A stretch of 64,000 nucleotides of DNA from Prochlorococcus marinus str. MIT 1013 (GTDB lineage Bacteria > Cyanobacteriota > Cyanobacteriia > PCC-6307 > Cyanobiaceae), in NCBI RefSeq assembly GCF_027359395.1, contig NZ_CP114778.1:558001-622000 (forward strand), read 5' to 3'. The notes below the pieces were generated by a model. That model ran no database searches. It saw only the letters and a program-made list of their open reading frames with translations, and was not told the DNA's origin. The position numbers were made by a program, and so were the translations under genes. This document shows, piece after piece, positions 17,389 through 25,857 of the stretch (position 1 is its first letter; every line of letters begins with the position of its first letter).

Positions 17389-17517
17389 GATTAATTAATC
17401 TTCCTTCTTTCTAATCATGACATTCCTCAAAGTCCTCAAGGTACTTTCTAGCCAAATCTTTTGAGGGTATGTTCGCACCTCGAAAATTTTCTAGCGTCAC
17501 CCTTTTAAAACTATGGA
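17389..17517 (-). repeat. Dispersed 130-bp repeat, copy 1
   Basis: Closely similar to 55537-55664. Both contain CCTCAAAG...CTTTGAGG-type inverted arms and the block CTCGAAAATTTTCTAG. It lies outside genes and is perhaps an RNA structure or a recombination relic. Confidence 0.65.
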
Positions 17518-17593
17518 CAACTTAACTAATTTGATTTCGTATAAGGCAATTTAAGCAGTGATAGAGAGCCTTTAAGCAATCTCACTTTGGACA

Positions 17594-17614
17594 CCCTAGT
17601 CAACTAAATGGTTT
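17594..17614 (+). promoter_or_regulatory. Conserved leader before HTH gene (TAGTCAACTA motif)
   Basis: TAGTCAACTAAATGGTTTTT lies directly before the HTH gene. The same string occurs on the minus strand before the paralogue (20461-20480). It contains a TAGT..ACTA partial palindrome and could be an autoregulatory operator. Confidence 0.45.
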
Positions 17615-17620
17615 TTGATT

Positions 17621-17893
17621 ATGTCTATTTTATCTTTTACAGAAGCGAGCAAAAAGTTAGGTTTTAAATCTAGAAGTTCCCTTTATTCGTTAAAAAAACG
17701 CGGATTATTAGATCAATATCTTTGTGAAATTAGAGGTATCGATCATCTTTGCTGGAAGCCTGTTGGCGAGCCTCGACTACCTGAATATCTATCATCAATT
17801 GTTCAATGGAAAGTAAATGGAGCTTTGATTGCTAATTGTTATTCCGAATCAGATCGCATGGGTAAACGCCGTTGGACTATCGATCTCAAGTGA
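17621..17893 (+). CDS. Small HTH DNA-binding protein (excisionase/MerR-like)
   Basis: A protein of about 90 residues. ATG 17621 is preferred over TTG 17615 because the paralogue at 20234-20455 starts at the equivalent residue. The motif SFTEASKKLGFKSRSSLYSL followed by KKRGLL is a winged-helix recognition pattern, then QWKVNG near the end as in the paralogue. It probably regulates element genes or acts as a directionality factor. A TAGTCAACTAAATGGTTTT sequence precedes both paralogues. Confidence 0.65.
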   Translation: MSILSFTEASKKLGFKSRSSLYSLKKRGLLDQYLCEIRGIDHLCWKPVGEPRLPEYLSSIVQWKVNGALIANCYSESDRMGKRRWTIDLK

Positions 17894-18092
17894 TTTCCTG
17901 AAACGATAGACGTTTATTTTCTGAATTAAATCTAATACTTATAATGGTTTCATGGCTTAAATTAATCCGTGTAGTAATTACTTGAGATGCCTTGATGTAA
18001 ATAAGAAACAAGATTGTGTTTCATTTCTTCTAGACTGTCTTTAGGTATAGGAGCGAAAATGAAATACATATTTTTCAAGTCTGAGACAGTAT

Positions 18093-18404
18093 ATGTTCAT
18101 GTCATCTGCTGATTCTATTTTCTTTAAGAGTCGAGCGGAATGTTTTAGTAATAGTAAGCTACATGCCTTAGACCAATATTGGAGTATAAACAACTCACAC
18201 CCTATGCATAAGCAAATGCATGAAATAATTGAAACCATTTTAAATGCTAGAGGTGAGAAGACTATCAAGCAGTCAAGATTAGATCTAGTTAGGAATTTTG
18301 AAAGATCTTTATCAATCTCGACTCCTATGGGGCGCTTGAGTGCAAATATAATTTCTTTTATTTCAAGTTTAGTTATGTCTAAGGTTCATCTAACTAATTT
18401 ATGA
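18093..18404 (+). CDS. Hypothetical protein (103 aa)
   Basis: A soluble helical protein (SADSIFFKSRAECFSNSKLH ... MSKVHLTNL). It is followed 9 bp later by the 18414 gene, suggesting one transcript. No domain is recognised. Confidence 0.5.
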   Translation: MFMSSADSIFFKSRAECFSNSKLHALDQYWSINNSHPMHKQMHEIIETILNARGEKTIKQSRLDLVRNFERSLSISTPMGRLSANIISFISSLVMSKVHLTNL

Positions 18405-18413
18405 ATATCGAAA

Positions 18414-18656
18414 ATGAGTAGACTATATAAATCTTTAATTGAAGCCAGAAATCAATGGGAGAGGGATATAAAAATGTACAAGGATTTTCTTAAAGGAGAG
18501 TCTAAAACCTTTGAAGGTAGATACGGTGCGGAAGAATATATTTCAATGGCTGAGAATAGATTGAATGATATCAACCTAAAATTAAAGGAAATAGAGAAAG
18601 AAAATCTACCTGACCAGATCAAAGATGAGAAGCCCAGCAGTCAGGGCAACAAATAA
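18414..18656 (+). CDS. Hypothetical coiled-coil protein (80 aa)
   Basis: Charged and almost entirely helical (MSRLYKSLIEARNQWERDIK ... NRLNDINLKLKEIEKENLP). Probably co-transcribed with the gene at 18093. The function is unknown. Confidence 0.5.
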   Translation: MSRLYKSLIEARNQWERDIKMYKDFLKGESKTFEGRYGAEEYISMAENRLNDINLKLKEIEKENLPDQIKDEKPSSQGNK

Positions 18657-18658
18657 AA

Positions 18659-18710
18659 GGCGGCGCATAAAATAAACGAGCCCTGCGACTTCGACTTGGT
18701 TATTTTATGC
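18659..18710 (+). promoter_or_regulatory. Inverted repeat spanning the next start codon
   Basis: gcATAAAATAA on the left and TTATTTTATGCC on the right pair over a GC-rich loop. The right arm contains the ATG of the 18707 gene, so the hairpin would hide its start. It may act as an attenuator or a terminator-like element. Confidence 0.5.
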
Positions 18711-19021
18711 CACAACTGAAAAATAAGTTCTTAAGGAAAATTGTTTGGTTTATCTATGGGCTTTGTGGCTCTATAACCTTAATAACACTAGCCAGTTCTC
18801 AGTACTATCAAGTTTGCAAAAACAACATTAATATCTTTCTTTCTTTTGCTCTATTTTTAAGTGTTTTTTGTGTTGTTCATTGGTTGGCCTTGAAAATATC
18901 TCAATCTATTGGTTTAAGAGATAAAAAAATAACATTCCTTAGAGATAGATCACTTTATTGGCTATCTTTTTTTCTTATACTTCAATTTAGAGCTAATAGC
19001 ATATGTTCGACATTCAGATAA
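18707..19021 (+). CDS. Hypothetical membrane protein (104 aa)
   Basis: Three hydrophobic segments (about 13-30, 40-60, 85-97). ATG 18707 lies in the right arm of an inverted repeat. No family is recognised. Confidence 0.5.
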   Translation: MPQLKNKFLRKIVWFIYGLCGSITLITLASSQYYQVCKNNINIFLSFALFLSVFCVVHWLALKISQSIGLRDKKITFLRDRSLYWLSFFLILQFRANSICSTFR

Positions 19022-19123
19022 AAAACATTAGTTAATAACTATGAAACGCTTTACTACTCGCCATGACTGCTGTGTTTCTCAATATTTGATGACACATATA
19101 CAAATCAAATCTAGATTGACTAG

Positions 19124-20101
19124 ATGGATAAAAGTTTAAAGCTAAAACTCTTAAGGAATATCTTTGCTAAGGAAAGTCAGGAAGGTTTTTCTTTGATAGA
19201 ACTAGTAGTTGTAGTGTCAGTGCTTGCGGTCTTAGCATCCATTGGTATTCCCACTTTTAACTGTTTCCAGCGAAAAGCTCAAGCAACTACTGCTTTAGCA
19301 GCTATGAAACAAATTCAAACTGAATGTCAAATTAATAAATCTAATACGGGTAACACAGATACATTTACTTCAAGTAATTTAAATTCTTATCAAATTCAAT
19401 CAGATGGATCTAACAGTTGCAGTTGAGCCTCAGAGACTGGATTGATTAGCGCAATACCTATCGACACAAATATATTACCTACTTTTATATTGGCGTCTAA
19501 TAGAAATGAATTAACTTATAGCTTTAAAGGTCAGGAGGGAAATGATCTGTCTAATGGTTTGCAATTGGTTTGTTCTGTTGCGAATGGATATAGAGGAGGC
19601 AATGCATTCAAAGAAAGTATAGAAAAAAATTCTTTTGTCCGGAAAGATACTTATATTGAAAGAGGTTGTTCTGCTTATGTATTGGTAGATGGACCTGACT
19701 GGAGTGATGCTAATGCCAATGCGAAAGCTTTGGGCGGAAATTTAGTAACTGTCAATGATGAAAGAGAAAGCAGTTGGTTGGGTGATGAGTTTTCTAAAGC
19801 AAAATATCAATATTCTGATGATAATCATTCATGGGCCCCACAAGAACACACAATTAGCCATTTCTGGACAGGAGCTAAACGAAGTTCAAATGGTAGTTGG
19901 GAGTGGACAAGTGGAGATTCCTTTGACAATTCTCTCTCTAATCTTGAACTAAACAACAATGCTCAGACTCATGACAGATTATTAGCAATATTTAATAACC
20001 CAAATCATTCTAATCCCAATATTTATCTAGATGACATGTTTGGAACTCCTTTAGAAGGCAGTTATCAAGGGATGGCCGAGATTTCTTTATGTAATAACTA
20101 G
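19124..20101 (+). pseudogene. Type IV pilin-like C-type-lectin protein with one in-frame TGA
   Basis: The frame starts at TTG or ATG near 19124 and shows the prepilin site QEG/FSLIELVVVV. It runs to NSCS and meets TGA at 19424-19426. Translation resumes in the same frame (ETGLISAIPIDTN) to TAA near 20101, for about 325 residues in total. The second part carries a C-type-lectin-like domain (GCSAYVLVDGPDWSDANANA, LGGNLVTVNDERE, SWLG, FWTGAKRSSNGSWEWTSGD). The TGA replaces a codon present in the paralogues at 15560 and 57936 (minus). It is either a nonsense mutation, a sequencing error or a readthrough site. Confidence 0.75.
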
Positions 20102-20233
20102 GTTCTTTCTGGGGCTGCCTGAATGGGGCATCTGAAAGTCGCAAGTTGTAGCTAGCGTTAGCCCAAATAGTTATGGAATAGGGTTAATTAGCAGTCATAC
20201 CAATGGATTACACGTCAACAGCTGGTTAATTTG

Positions 20234-20455
20234 TCAATAGTGGTTATTTATAACCCCGTTAACTTTCCATTGAAGAATTGAACCTAGATAATCCTTTAAT
20301 TTTGGCTTTCCTGCGGGCTTCATTACTAAATGCCAGCGTCCTTGAATCTCTACTAAATAATCTTCTAGCTGACCTTCTTTTCTCAATTTATATAGTGTGC
20401 TCGGCGATGAATAACCCAGCATTTGTGATGCTTCGGCAAAAGTTGCAATAGTCAT
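20234..20455 (-). CDS. Small HTH DNA-binding protein (excisionase/MerR-like), paralogue
   Basis: A 73-residue paralogue of the protein at 17621: TFAEASQMLGYSSPSTLYKL, then RKEGQLEDYLVEIQG, and ILQWKVNGV near the end. It is divergent from the terminase-like gene at 20585 and shares the TAGTCAACTAAATGG leader, so it may control that region. Confidence 0.65.
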   Translation of the reverse strand: MTIATFAEASQMLGYSSPSTLYKLRKEGQLEDYLVEIQGRWHLVMKPAGKPKLKDYLGSILQWKVNGVINNHY

Positions 20456-20584
20456 AAGTGAAAACCATTTAGTTGACTAGTTAACTCCACAATCAAGGAG
20501 ATTCCACTGCCTCCTCACGTACAAAGAGCACTCGTTATTAGGAGCAATGGATCCACATGGAAAGTTGCTGCCGAATCCGTTGGA

Positions 20585-20893
20585 ATGGATTATCGAACAC
20601 TTAGAAAATATGTACGAGATCATCCTGACGCGAATGAGTTCCTAGAACGACAAACGCAAGACGCATTAGATCAAAGCCATAGCAAACTTATTGCTGCAGC
20701 GCCTAGAGCCGCACAAAGACTAATCGATGTCATTAATGACGAAAACAATAGAGGTTATGTAGTCGTTCAAGCTGTTGAAAGCCTATTTAGGATTATTGAT
20801 CGAGGTATTACTGATAGAGAGAACACTGAGCAATTAAAAGAAATAAAGGAATCTCTTAACGCCCTCGAAGGGGGGAAAGTTGTTGATGTTTGA
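20585..20893 (+). CDS. Terminase small subunit-like protein (phage/satellite origin)
   Basis: A 102-residue product from ATG 20585. The frame is also open upstream (VQRALVIRSNGSTWKVAAES then VGMDYRTLRKYVRDH), which completes a helix-turn-helix of the kind found at the N-terminus of small terminase subunits. The true start may therefore be a non-standard codon near 20505. The central AAAPRAAQRLIDVINDENNR and RGITDRENTEQLKEI fit a helical oligomerisation region. It suggests that this element was packaged by, or derived from, a phage satellite. Confidence 0.5.
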   Translation: MDYRTLRKYVRDHPDANEFLERQTQDALDQSHSKLIAAAPRAAQRLIDVINDENNRGYVVVQAVESLFRIIDRGITDRENTEQLKEIKESLNALEGGKVVDV

Positions 20894-20984
20894 TCGTTAA
20901 GACTGTATGGATTAATGCTCTAAAAATTAATCCTTAACGTAATCCACCTGAACATATCTAACAGGTTGTTCAACATTCCTAACG

Positions 20985-21212
20985 TTATATTTTGAAAAGA
21001 CTTTCAACGAGTCCTTCAACTACCTTGCAGAAGAAATCCAAATCAAGAGTATCAACAGTATCTGTTGGCTCGTGATAATGAGGATTTCTCAAGAATGACG
21101 TATCAGTAATCATCATTGCGTTATATCCTTCGTCCCAAAAAGGACTGTGATCACTCAAGCGCACATCAGGTAAAACATCCCCTTTTAAAGGGACAGGTAG
21201 TACTTTATTCAT
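20985..21212 (-). pseudogene. M28 peptidase C-terminal fragment
   Basis: 75 residues containing VRLSDHSPFWDEGYNAMMIT DTSFLRNPHYHEPTDTVDTL. This is the C-terminal half of a zinc M28 aminopeptidase and includes the final metal-ligand His region. The N-terminal catalytic half is absent, so it is a truncated relic unless the fragment has a separate role. Confidence 0.7.
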
Positions 21213-21267
21213 TTAATGCCTGATTGAACTAGTTCAGCTATAACGAGCAGGTATTTACATATCTTTA

Positions 21268-21699
21268 ATGCGCCGTTTTTTTCTTCTTGCACTAACAGCT
21301 GGAATTTCTATCCCAATAGTTGCTTGTAGTCCAAAGAAGCAAACATCCCTTGAACCTGTGGTAATAGAAACCCTTATTAGGGCATCTGAATCGTGGAATG
21401 GAGATTCTTTTGGCTATCCAAAAGGGCAAGCAGAAATGAAACTTGAAAAAATAACCGCACAACCAGGTTTTAAAACACCTCTTCATTTACATCCACAGCC
21501 TGGGATTATTTATGTACAGAAAGGAACTCTTTATTGTGAAACTAGTGATGGACAATCCTTGACGATAGGTGCTGGTGAAAGCTTCGCTTCATCCCAGGAC
21601 ACTGCTCATTATTGTCAAAACATTGGTGATGAAGAGATGGTGGTTTTTAGTGCCTCAGCAGGAGCTAAAGGCAAGAAAACAACTGTCCCTACTGAATAA
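21268..21699 (+). CDS. Cupin-domain lipoprotein (143 aa)
   Basis: A lipoprotein signal with a lipobox of form IVAC near residue 20, then a single cupin beta-barrel: motif 1 TPLHLHPQPGIIYVQKGTLY and motif 2 with DTAHYCQNIG. His ligands are present. Substrate or ligand unknown. A strong terminator follows at 21757. Confidence 0.75.
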   Translation: MRRFFLLALTAGISIPIVACSPKKQTSLEPVVIETLIRASESWNGDSFGYPKGQAEMKLEKITAQPGFKTPLHLHPQPGIIYVQKGTLYCETSDGQSLTIGAGESFASSQDTAHYCQNIGDEEMVVFSASAGAKGKKTTVPTE

Positions 21700-21756
21700 A
21701 TAAACGATTTCTGATTAAATAAAGAAGGTTGACAGCCGATTGCTATAGGAATCAGT

Positions 21757-21783
21757 GGGGCTGACTTAGGTCAGTCCTTTTTT
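21757..21783 (+). terminator. Rho-independent terminator
   Basis: GGGCTGACTTAGGTCAGTCC stem-loop followed by a T6 run. A second nearly identical copy lies at 22051-22076. Confidence 0.85.
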
Positions 21784-21855
21784 ATGTATCAACGTATTTT
21801 TTAATACTGCAGAATTTTTTTGAGCTATTAGATTTATTTGAATTATTTAAATCAT

Positions 21856-22017
21856 ATGAATTCAGCTCTTACCAAAGCCTCAAATATCAAGTTAAACAGA
21901 TTCTCCAAGATTGCTCTTACATTGACCTCCTCAACTTTCTTCCTTTATGGATTGGGGCAAGCACCGATCTTCAAGAATTTCCTTGCTAGTGCTTTCTCTT
22001 GCTCGGGTGCAGGTTAA
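21856..22017 (+). CDS. Small LTSSTFFLYGLGQAP-family membrane protein, copy 1
   Basis: A 53-residue protein: a basic N-terminus, one hydrophobic helix containing LTLTSSTFFLYGLGQAP, and a short Ser/Cys-containing tail ending FSCSGAG. Paralogues are at 31913 and 46785. A terminator closely similar to that after the cupin gene follows it. The family is widespread in the window, but its role is unknown. Confidence 0.7.
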   Translation: MNSALTKASNIKLNRFSKIALTLTSSTFFLYGLGQAPIFKNFLASAFSCSGAG

Positions 22018-22050
22018 TCAAACTTGCGATCTCAAATCAAATAATGAATT

Positions 22051-22076
22051 GGGCTGACTAAGGTCAGTCCTTTTTT
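22051..22076 (+). terminator. Rho-independent terminator
   Basis: GGGCTGACTAAGGTCAGTCC stem-loop plus a T6 run, directly after the small membrane gene at 21856. Confidence 0.85.
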
Positions 22077-22126
22077 ATGTGATGCCGATTGAAGTAGCAA
22101 CAAAGGACCCAATAGACTCAAATATT

Positions 22127-22336
22127 TTAACTATTTCCTCTTGTTGATGATTGTCGCTGGGATGCCTTCGAAGAATATAAAAAAGCAATAATCAATAGTA
22201 ACCATATACCTCCTGCTAAAAAGAAAATAGGAGCATCATTAAATAACTCAATTGAAAAAATACTTCTTGCTATTGGTATTAAACCAATAGAGACAAAAGT
22301 AATTCCTGAAAGGTATGCGATTTGAGATTTATTCAT
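22127..22336 (-). CDS. Small membrane protein (69 aa)
   Basis: Two hydrophobic helices (about 8-27 and 37-55) with a polar tail (SKASQRQSSTRGNS). Probably in tandem with the 22363 gene on the same strand. The function is unknown. Confidence 0.6.
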   Translation of the reverse strand: MNKSQIAYLSGITFVSIGLIPIARSIFSIELFNDAPIFFLAGGIWLLLIIAFLYSSKASQRQSSTRGNS

Positions 22337-22362
22337 TATCTTAGCCTTAGATTATATATAGA

Positions 22363-22533
22363 TTATTGTTCTGGCAAAGGATCTGATGTTGATATTTCCT
22401 TTTCTTTTTCAGGAGTATTTTCTGGATCTGCCTTTAACCTTGTAATTCCAAAATCATCTTTACCAAAAGCAAAAAATGCTATACCTAATATGAAAAATGC
22501 TGCAATAGCTATTAATGGGAGCATGTGATTCAT
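22363..22533 (-). CDS. Small membrane protein (56 aa)
   Basis: ATG 22533 gives MNHMLPLIAIAAFFILGIAF, then a soluble acidic tail (KADPENTPEKEKEISTSDPL). One membrane helix. It lies 26 bp upstream of the 22127 gene on the minus strand. Confidence 0.6.
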   Translation of the reverse strand: MNHMLPLIAIAAFFILGIAFFAFGKDDFGITRLKADPENTPEKEKEISTSDPLPEQ

Positions 22534-22991
22534 GAGAATATGAATTATTTATATATTGATTTTCTGTATTATTAGTCCTTAGGATTTATAACTTTATATT
22601 GATGTGATTTATAATTATATATTATGCACTTTATTTACAATTCTTGGTTTTATAAATAGGAAACTAACTTAGGGTTTATTACAATTCTAAGATCTTATTG
22701 ATTCTCCTCTTGTGATTAATTTGTCATAAGAGGTGATCAAAAAAGATTTTTGATTCCTATAGATCACCAGCAGACTATAAGAAAATTTAGATATTTTAAT
22801 TTTTAAATAATTTCTTTCTAATTAAGTTGACTCTTTACTAGAAAGGACCAAGACTGATTTTTATTTATATTTTTAATATTAAGAGTTCTTATTTTGTAGC
22901 ATTTTTATTTAAAAAAGGTTCCCATTTTACAATGGGCTTCATTCTTCCAGCCTTTTCAAATTAAATAACTATAATAAATTCTTATAAAGAA
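22534..22991. other. AT-rich intergenic region
   Basis: About 460 bp without a defensible gene. It contains an inverted repeat GGTGATC...GATCACC (about 22732-22769), perhaps a weak terminator or operator. Confidence 0.4.
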
Positions 22992-23198
22992 TTGAAGGCG
23001 AAATCTATTCTTATGTCTTTAGCTTTTTTTTACTGCTTATCAATTTTGCTTTTATTTGTAATATTTTTTACTTATACATCAACTTATTTCGCAAGAAGGC
23101 AGACAAAGTTTGTACATAAGGTAAAGGTAGAAATGATCAAGACTCATTTAGAACAAACATACAATCTGAGTACCTTTAAAGACTCAGTGCATCAATAA
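22992..23198 (+). CDS. Possible single-helix membrane protein (68 aa)
   Basis: TTG 22992 start, or ATG 23013. One strong hydrophobic helix (LAFFYCLSILLLFVIFF) with a basic tail. No family, so moderate support only. Confidence 0.4.
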   Translation: MKAKSILMSLAFFYCLSILLLFVIFFTYTSTYFARRQTKFVHKVKVEMIKTHLEQTYNLSTFKDSVHQ

Positions 23199-23324
23199 TT
23201 AAATCTTCTAAGGTGTTATCAATACTGATGAGCAAGATCTCTTTTACATATTAAAATCATTTTAATTAAACTTTCATTACAAGGATTTATTAATTCCCAA
23301 GTTGTAAATCGGAATTAATAGAAT

Positions 23325-23561
23325 TTATTGAGACTTATCTTCTTTCTTTTCAACAGGTTGAAATTCTTCGACAGGCTGAGTCTCTTCAACAGGCTGAGTC
23401 TCTTCGACAGGTTGAACTTCTTCGACAGGCTGGGTCTCTTCAACAGATTGATTTCCTTTAAAAAGTTCAGAAATTTTGTCGCTAATTCTCTTTGAAAGTT
23501 CAGCGATTTTCTGACTTATCTCTTTTAAATATTCAGAAAGTTTTTGGAGAAAGTTTTTCAT
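23325..23561 (-). CDS. Coiled-coil protein with VEETQP repeats (78 aa)
   Basis: An amphipathic N-terminal helix (NFLQKLSEYLKEISQKIAEL) then KRISDKISELFKG, followed by five copies of the hexapeptide VEE(T/V/F)QP. The DNA repeat tract is 23350-23440. Acidic repeats on a coiled coil suggest a structural or surface role. The function is unknown. Confidence 0.65.
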   Translation of the reverse strand: MKNFLQKLSEYLKEISQKIAELSKRISDKISELFKGNQSVEETQPVEEVQPVEETQPVEETQPVEEFQPVEKKEDKSQ

Positions 23562-23823
23562 TGGTTAAAAACACCTATAAAAATCAGATAACCTTATAAA
23601 GATTGCAGACTCATATAAACATTTTTAATAAAGAGTGTCACTGGACGCTAATACTCAAAAAAATGCAGTTGTGCTTTTTTGTCGCTCAAATAATTAATTC
23701 GGATACATATGGCGTTCAGAATAATATCCTTGCTCTCTTCTTTACTTACTCTTATATGTCTAATTCGTACTTTTCATTAAATGAATTAACTCACAATATA
23801 TCTATAGATCGTAGTTAAAAAAA

Positions 23824-23949
23824 ATGACTCTTGAGATTTCAGAAATTGTTCTCGCCAAATCATTTTTGGTCTTAGGCTTACTAGCGTTTGCTTGTATCGG
23901 ATTCGCATCGTTAGTTAATCAAAAACAAAAAGTAGCTGCTGTTAAATAA
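23824..23949 (+). CDS. Single-helix membrane peptide (41 aa)
   Basis: ATG 23824 encodes MTLEISEIVLAKSFLVLGLL followed by AFACIGFASLVNQKQKVAAVK. One membrane helix. It resembles small photosynthetic-membrane subunits in layout only. Confidence 0.55.
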   Translation: MTLEISEIVLAKSFLVLGLLAFACIGFASLVNQKQKVAAVK

Positions 23950-24016
23950 GCCTATACTCTACTTTTTAATACAGCAATCCCTGCTGAAAAGAACCAAGTA
24001 GTTAGTCTCCTTTTTT

Positions 24017-24109
24017 ATGTCTCCTCATAAAGGTCCTCAAATAATTAGATACTGCGTCGTTACATCAACAGCCGCATTGATCGGGCTTGCAATTGGGTTA
24101 ATTAATTAG
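24017..24109 (+). CDS. Single-helix membrane peptide (30 aa)
   Basis: MSPHKGPQIIRYCVVTSTAA, then LIGLAIGLIN and a stop. Short, with one hydrophobic helix. Its layout and neighbours suggest a real mini-gene. Confidence 0.5.
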   Translation: MSPHKGPQIIRYCVVTSTAALIGLAIGLIN

Positions 24110-24211
24110 GAATAGAGAAAGACGCAACGTCTACCTATAAAAGTTTAAAACTATTCATCTTTAAGTAAAAAATAATCATTCTTGTCTTGTTGATTTTGCT
24201 AGGTTTAAAAA

Positions 24212-24550
24212 ATGGAATTTTCTTTTAATTTTGCTTCAACGTCCACATCAATTGCAATGATAGGAGCTCTCTTGTCATTCGCAGGTGTTGGTTTATTGAT
24301 TTTAGTTTTAAGTGAAAGAATGTTTCATGGGCTTAGTAAATTAATTTTATTTTTTGGCCAGCAAGTCCTTACAGCTCGAAGATTGTTTTCCAATAAATAT
24401 ATTGAAGAAAATAAAGCTTCAAATAATCAACTTTATATAAAGCAAACAGAAATCACCCAAAAAGAAGCCTCCCTAACAGAACAAAAAGAGCGGCTAGAAA
24501 AAATCCTCAAAATGAATGTTCAAGTTAAAAGATATGACTTAGAAATCTAG
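24212..24550 (+). CDS. Membrane-anchored coiled-coil protein (112 aa)
   Basis: An N-terminal membrane helix (about 13-33), a second hydrophobic part (about 43-55), then a charged helical tail (ITQKEASLTEQKERLEKILK). The family is unknown. Confidence 0.55.
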   Translation: MEFSFNFASTSTSIAMIGALLSFAGVGLLILVLSERMFHGLSKLILFFGQQVLTARRLFSNKYIEENKASNNQLYIKQTEITQKEASLTEQKERLEKILKMNVQVKRYDLEI

Positions 24551-24753
24551 AACCGTCTCAAGAATCCAAAAAGAGGAACGCTTATAGCGATTGACAGCCT
24601 TGGAGTATTTATACCCATGTAGCAAATTCCATATATAGCTAGAACATAATTGTTAAGAAAATATTAAAGGCTGCTTCTTCGGTGTTCTTGGGCCTGACCT
24701 ATCCGATCGACTCGAGAAGAGCATGAAATCCCCACCAGTAGATCACATTAGTC

Positions 24754-25002
24754 ATGTCACTTACAACAATTAAATACACAATCAAACCCGATGGGAATTT
24801 AGAAGAAGAAGTGCAAGGGGTAGATGGTCACGCATGTCAACGAATTACTAATCCAATTGAGAATGAGGTAGGAGATGTTGTTAGCCGTGATTATTTACCA
24901 TCATTTTTTGTAACTGATGCAAACCCCATCGAAGCAAATATACAAAGGCTCGAAGATGAAGACTGGAGTGGGTGCTGCAACACCTGGGAATGTGCATTAT
25001 AG
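24754..25002 (+). CDS. DUF2997-like protein (82 aa)
   Basis: The N-terminus TTIKYTIKPDGNLEEEVQGV DGHACQRITNPIE fits the DUF2997 pattern (xxIxYxIxPDGxVxExVxGxxGxxCxxLTxxxE). The C-terminal tail has a Cys pair (DWSGCCNTWECAL). The function of the family is unknown. Assigned by eye. Confidence 0.55.
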   Translation: MSLTTIKYTIKPDGNLEEEVQGVDGHACQRITNPIENEVGDVVSRDYLPSFFVTDANPIEANIQRLEDEDWSGCCNTWECAL

Positions 25003-25047
25003 AAATTTAGTAGTTTTAAAGTTATTCCAACCAGGCAAGTATTAGAA

Positions 25048-25194
25048 ATGGTTTTAATGAGATTAATTAAGGCGGATAAACGATTAGCCGAGCGTATTCA
25101 ACAAAAATTAAATTTCAGCAACTATCAAATGCTTTGCCTTAGTTGGGTAATTGGCCTAGCAATGGGTGTAGCCATTGCTATTCTCTTTTTTTAA
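25048..25194 (+). CDS. Small membrane protein (48 aa)
   Basis: MVLMRLIKADKRLAERIQQK followed by a hydrophobic helix (MLCLSWVIGLAMGVAIAILF). It precedes another mini-membrane gene by 6 bp. Confidence 0.5.
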   Translation: MVLMRLIKADKRLAERIQQKLNFSNYQMLCLSWVIGLAMGVAIAILFF

Positions 25195-25200
25195 ATCAGC

Positions 25201-25299
25201 GTGGCAAAAGACAATACTTTCAAGTGGTTCGTAATCACCTACCTAGCAATCCCAATTCTTCTCATAATTACTGTTTACGGATATCTAATTCTTAAGTAA
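25201..25299 (+). CDS. Single-helix membrane peptide (32 aa)
   Basis: GTG start six bases after the previous stop. Product MAKDNTFKWFVITYLAIPIL then LIITVYGYLILK. Tight spacing suggests co-expression with 25048. Confidence 0.5.
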   Translation: MAKDNTFKWFVITYLAIPILLIITVYGYLILK

Positions 25300-25314
25300 A
25301 AGGATTTTTGATTC

Positions 25315-25605
25315 TCATACCTGGCCGCTTAAATCCTCTGGATCGTAACCTCTTTTTCTCATCTGATCTTTAATCCTTGTAATACGACCCTCACAATATC
25401 TTTGAGTCTCTTCATCTTCTCGCTGATCAAGCTCTCTTATCCACTGATGGAGTTCGTTTTCCAAACTTGTCCAACTATCTCCATGCTCAGGATCAGGAAT
25501 ATTGATAATGCTTCCATCTTTATTCCTTCTTTGATGTTTTTTTAGCGTTGGAAGGGCTAGAAGAACATTGTCATATCTCAGCGTTATTAGATCTAGTTGA
25601 GTCAA
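25315..25605 (-). CDS. Hypothetical soluble protein (96 aa)
   Basis: A charged helical protein (LRYDNVLLALPTLKKHQRRN ... MRKRGYDPEDLSGQV). A clean frame, no domain recognised. Confidence 0.5.
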   Translation of the reverse strand: MTQLDLITLRYDNVLLALPTLKKHQRRNKDGSIINIPDPEHGDSWTSLENELHQWIRELDQREDEETQRYCEGRITRIKDQMRKRGYDPEDLSGQV

Positions 25606-25642
25606 TTTTTCAATACTTCCTTAAAACCATCATAATAAATAG

Positions 25643-25828
25643 ATGTACTTCGCAGATAACTGGGCAAGAATTTTTGTTGTGATTACGTTTCTGACTTTTG
25701 GAGAAGCTCAGATCATTGGTGGCATCGTTCCCAATCTGATTGCTTTTGTTTTGTTCCTTGGAGCAATTGGATATTTTGCTTTAACTGGAAAAATGGCTGA
25801 GATGTTCGGCTGGGAAAACAAGAAATAA
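25643..25828 (+). CDS. GEAQIIGGIVPNLIAF-family membrane protein, copy 1 (61 aa)
   Basis: An aromatic N-terminus (MYFADNWARIFVVITFLTFG), then EAQIIGGIVPNLIAF and a second helix ending GKMAEMFGWENKK. It is almost identical to 47449-47634, and shorter relatives are at 42978 and 43127. Both near-identical copies lie directly left of a GGGACC arm pair and a tRNA-Pro fragment, so they were carried by related element ends. The function is unknown. Confidence 0.75.
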   Translation: MYFADNWARIFVVITFLTFGEAQIIGGIVPNLIAFVLFLGAIGYFALTGKMAEMFGWENKK

Positions 25829-25857
25829 AGCTATTACTAGCGAGCCAACACTCAAGA

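Noticed and set aside
23603-23818. 71-codon plus-strand ORF
   Set aside because: No ribosome-binding site, uneven composition and no paralogue. More likely chance.
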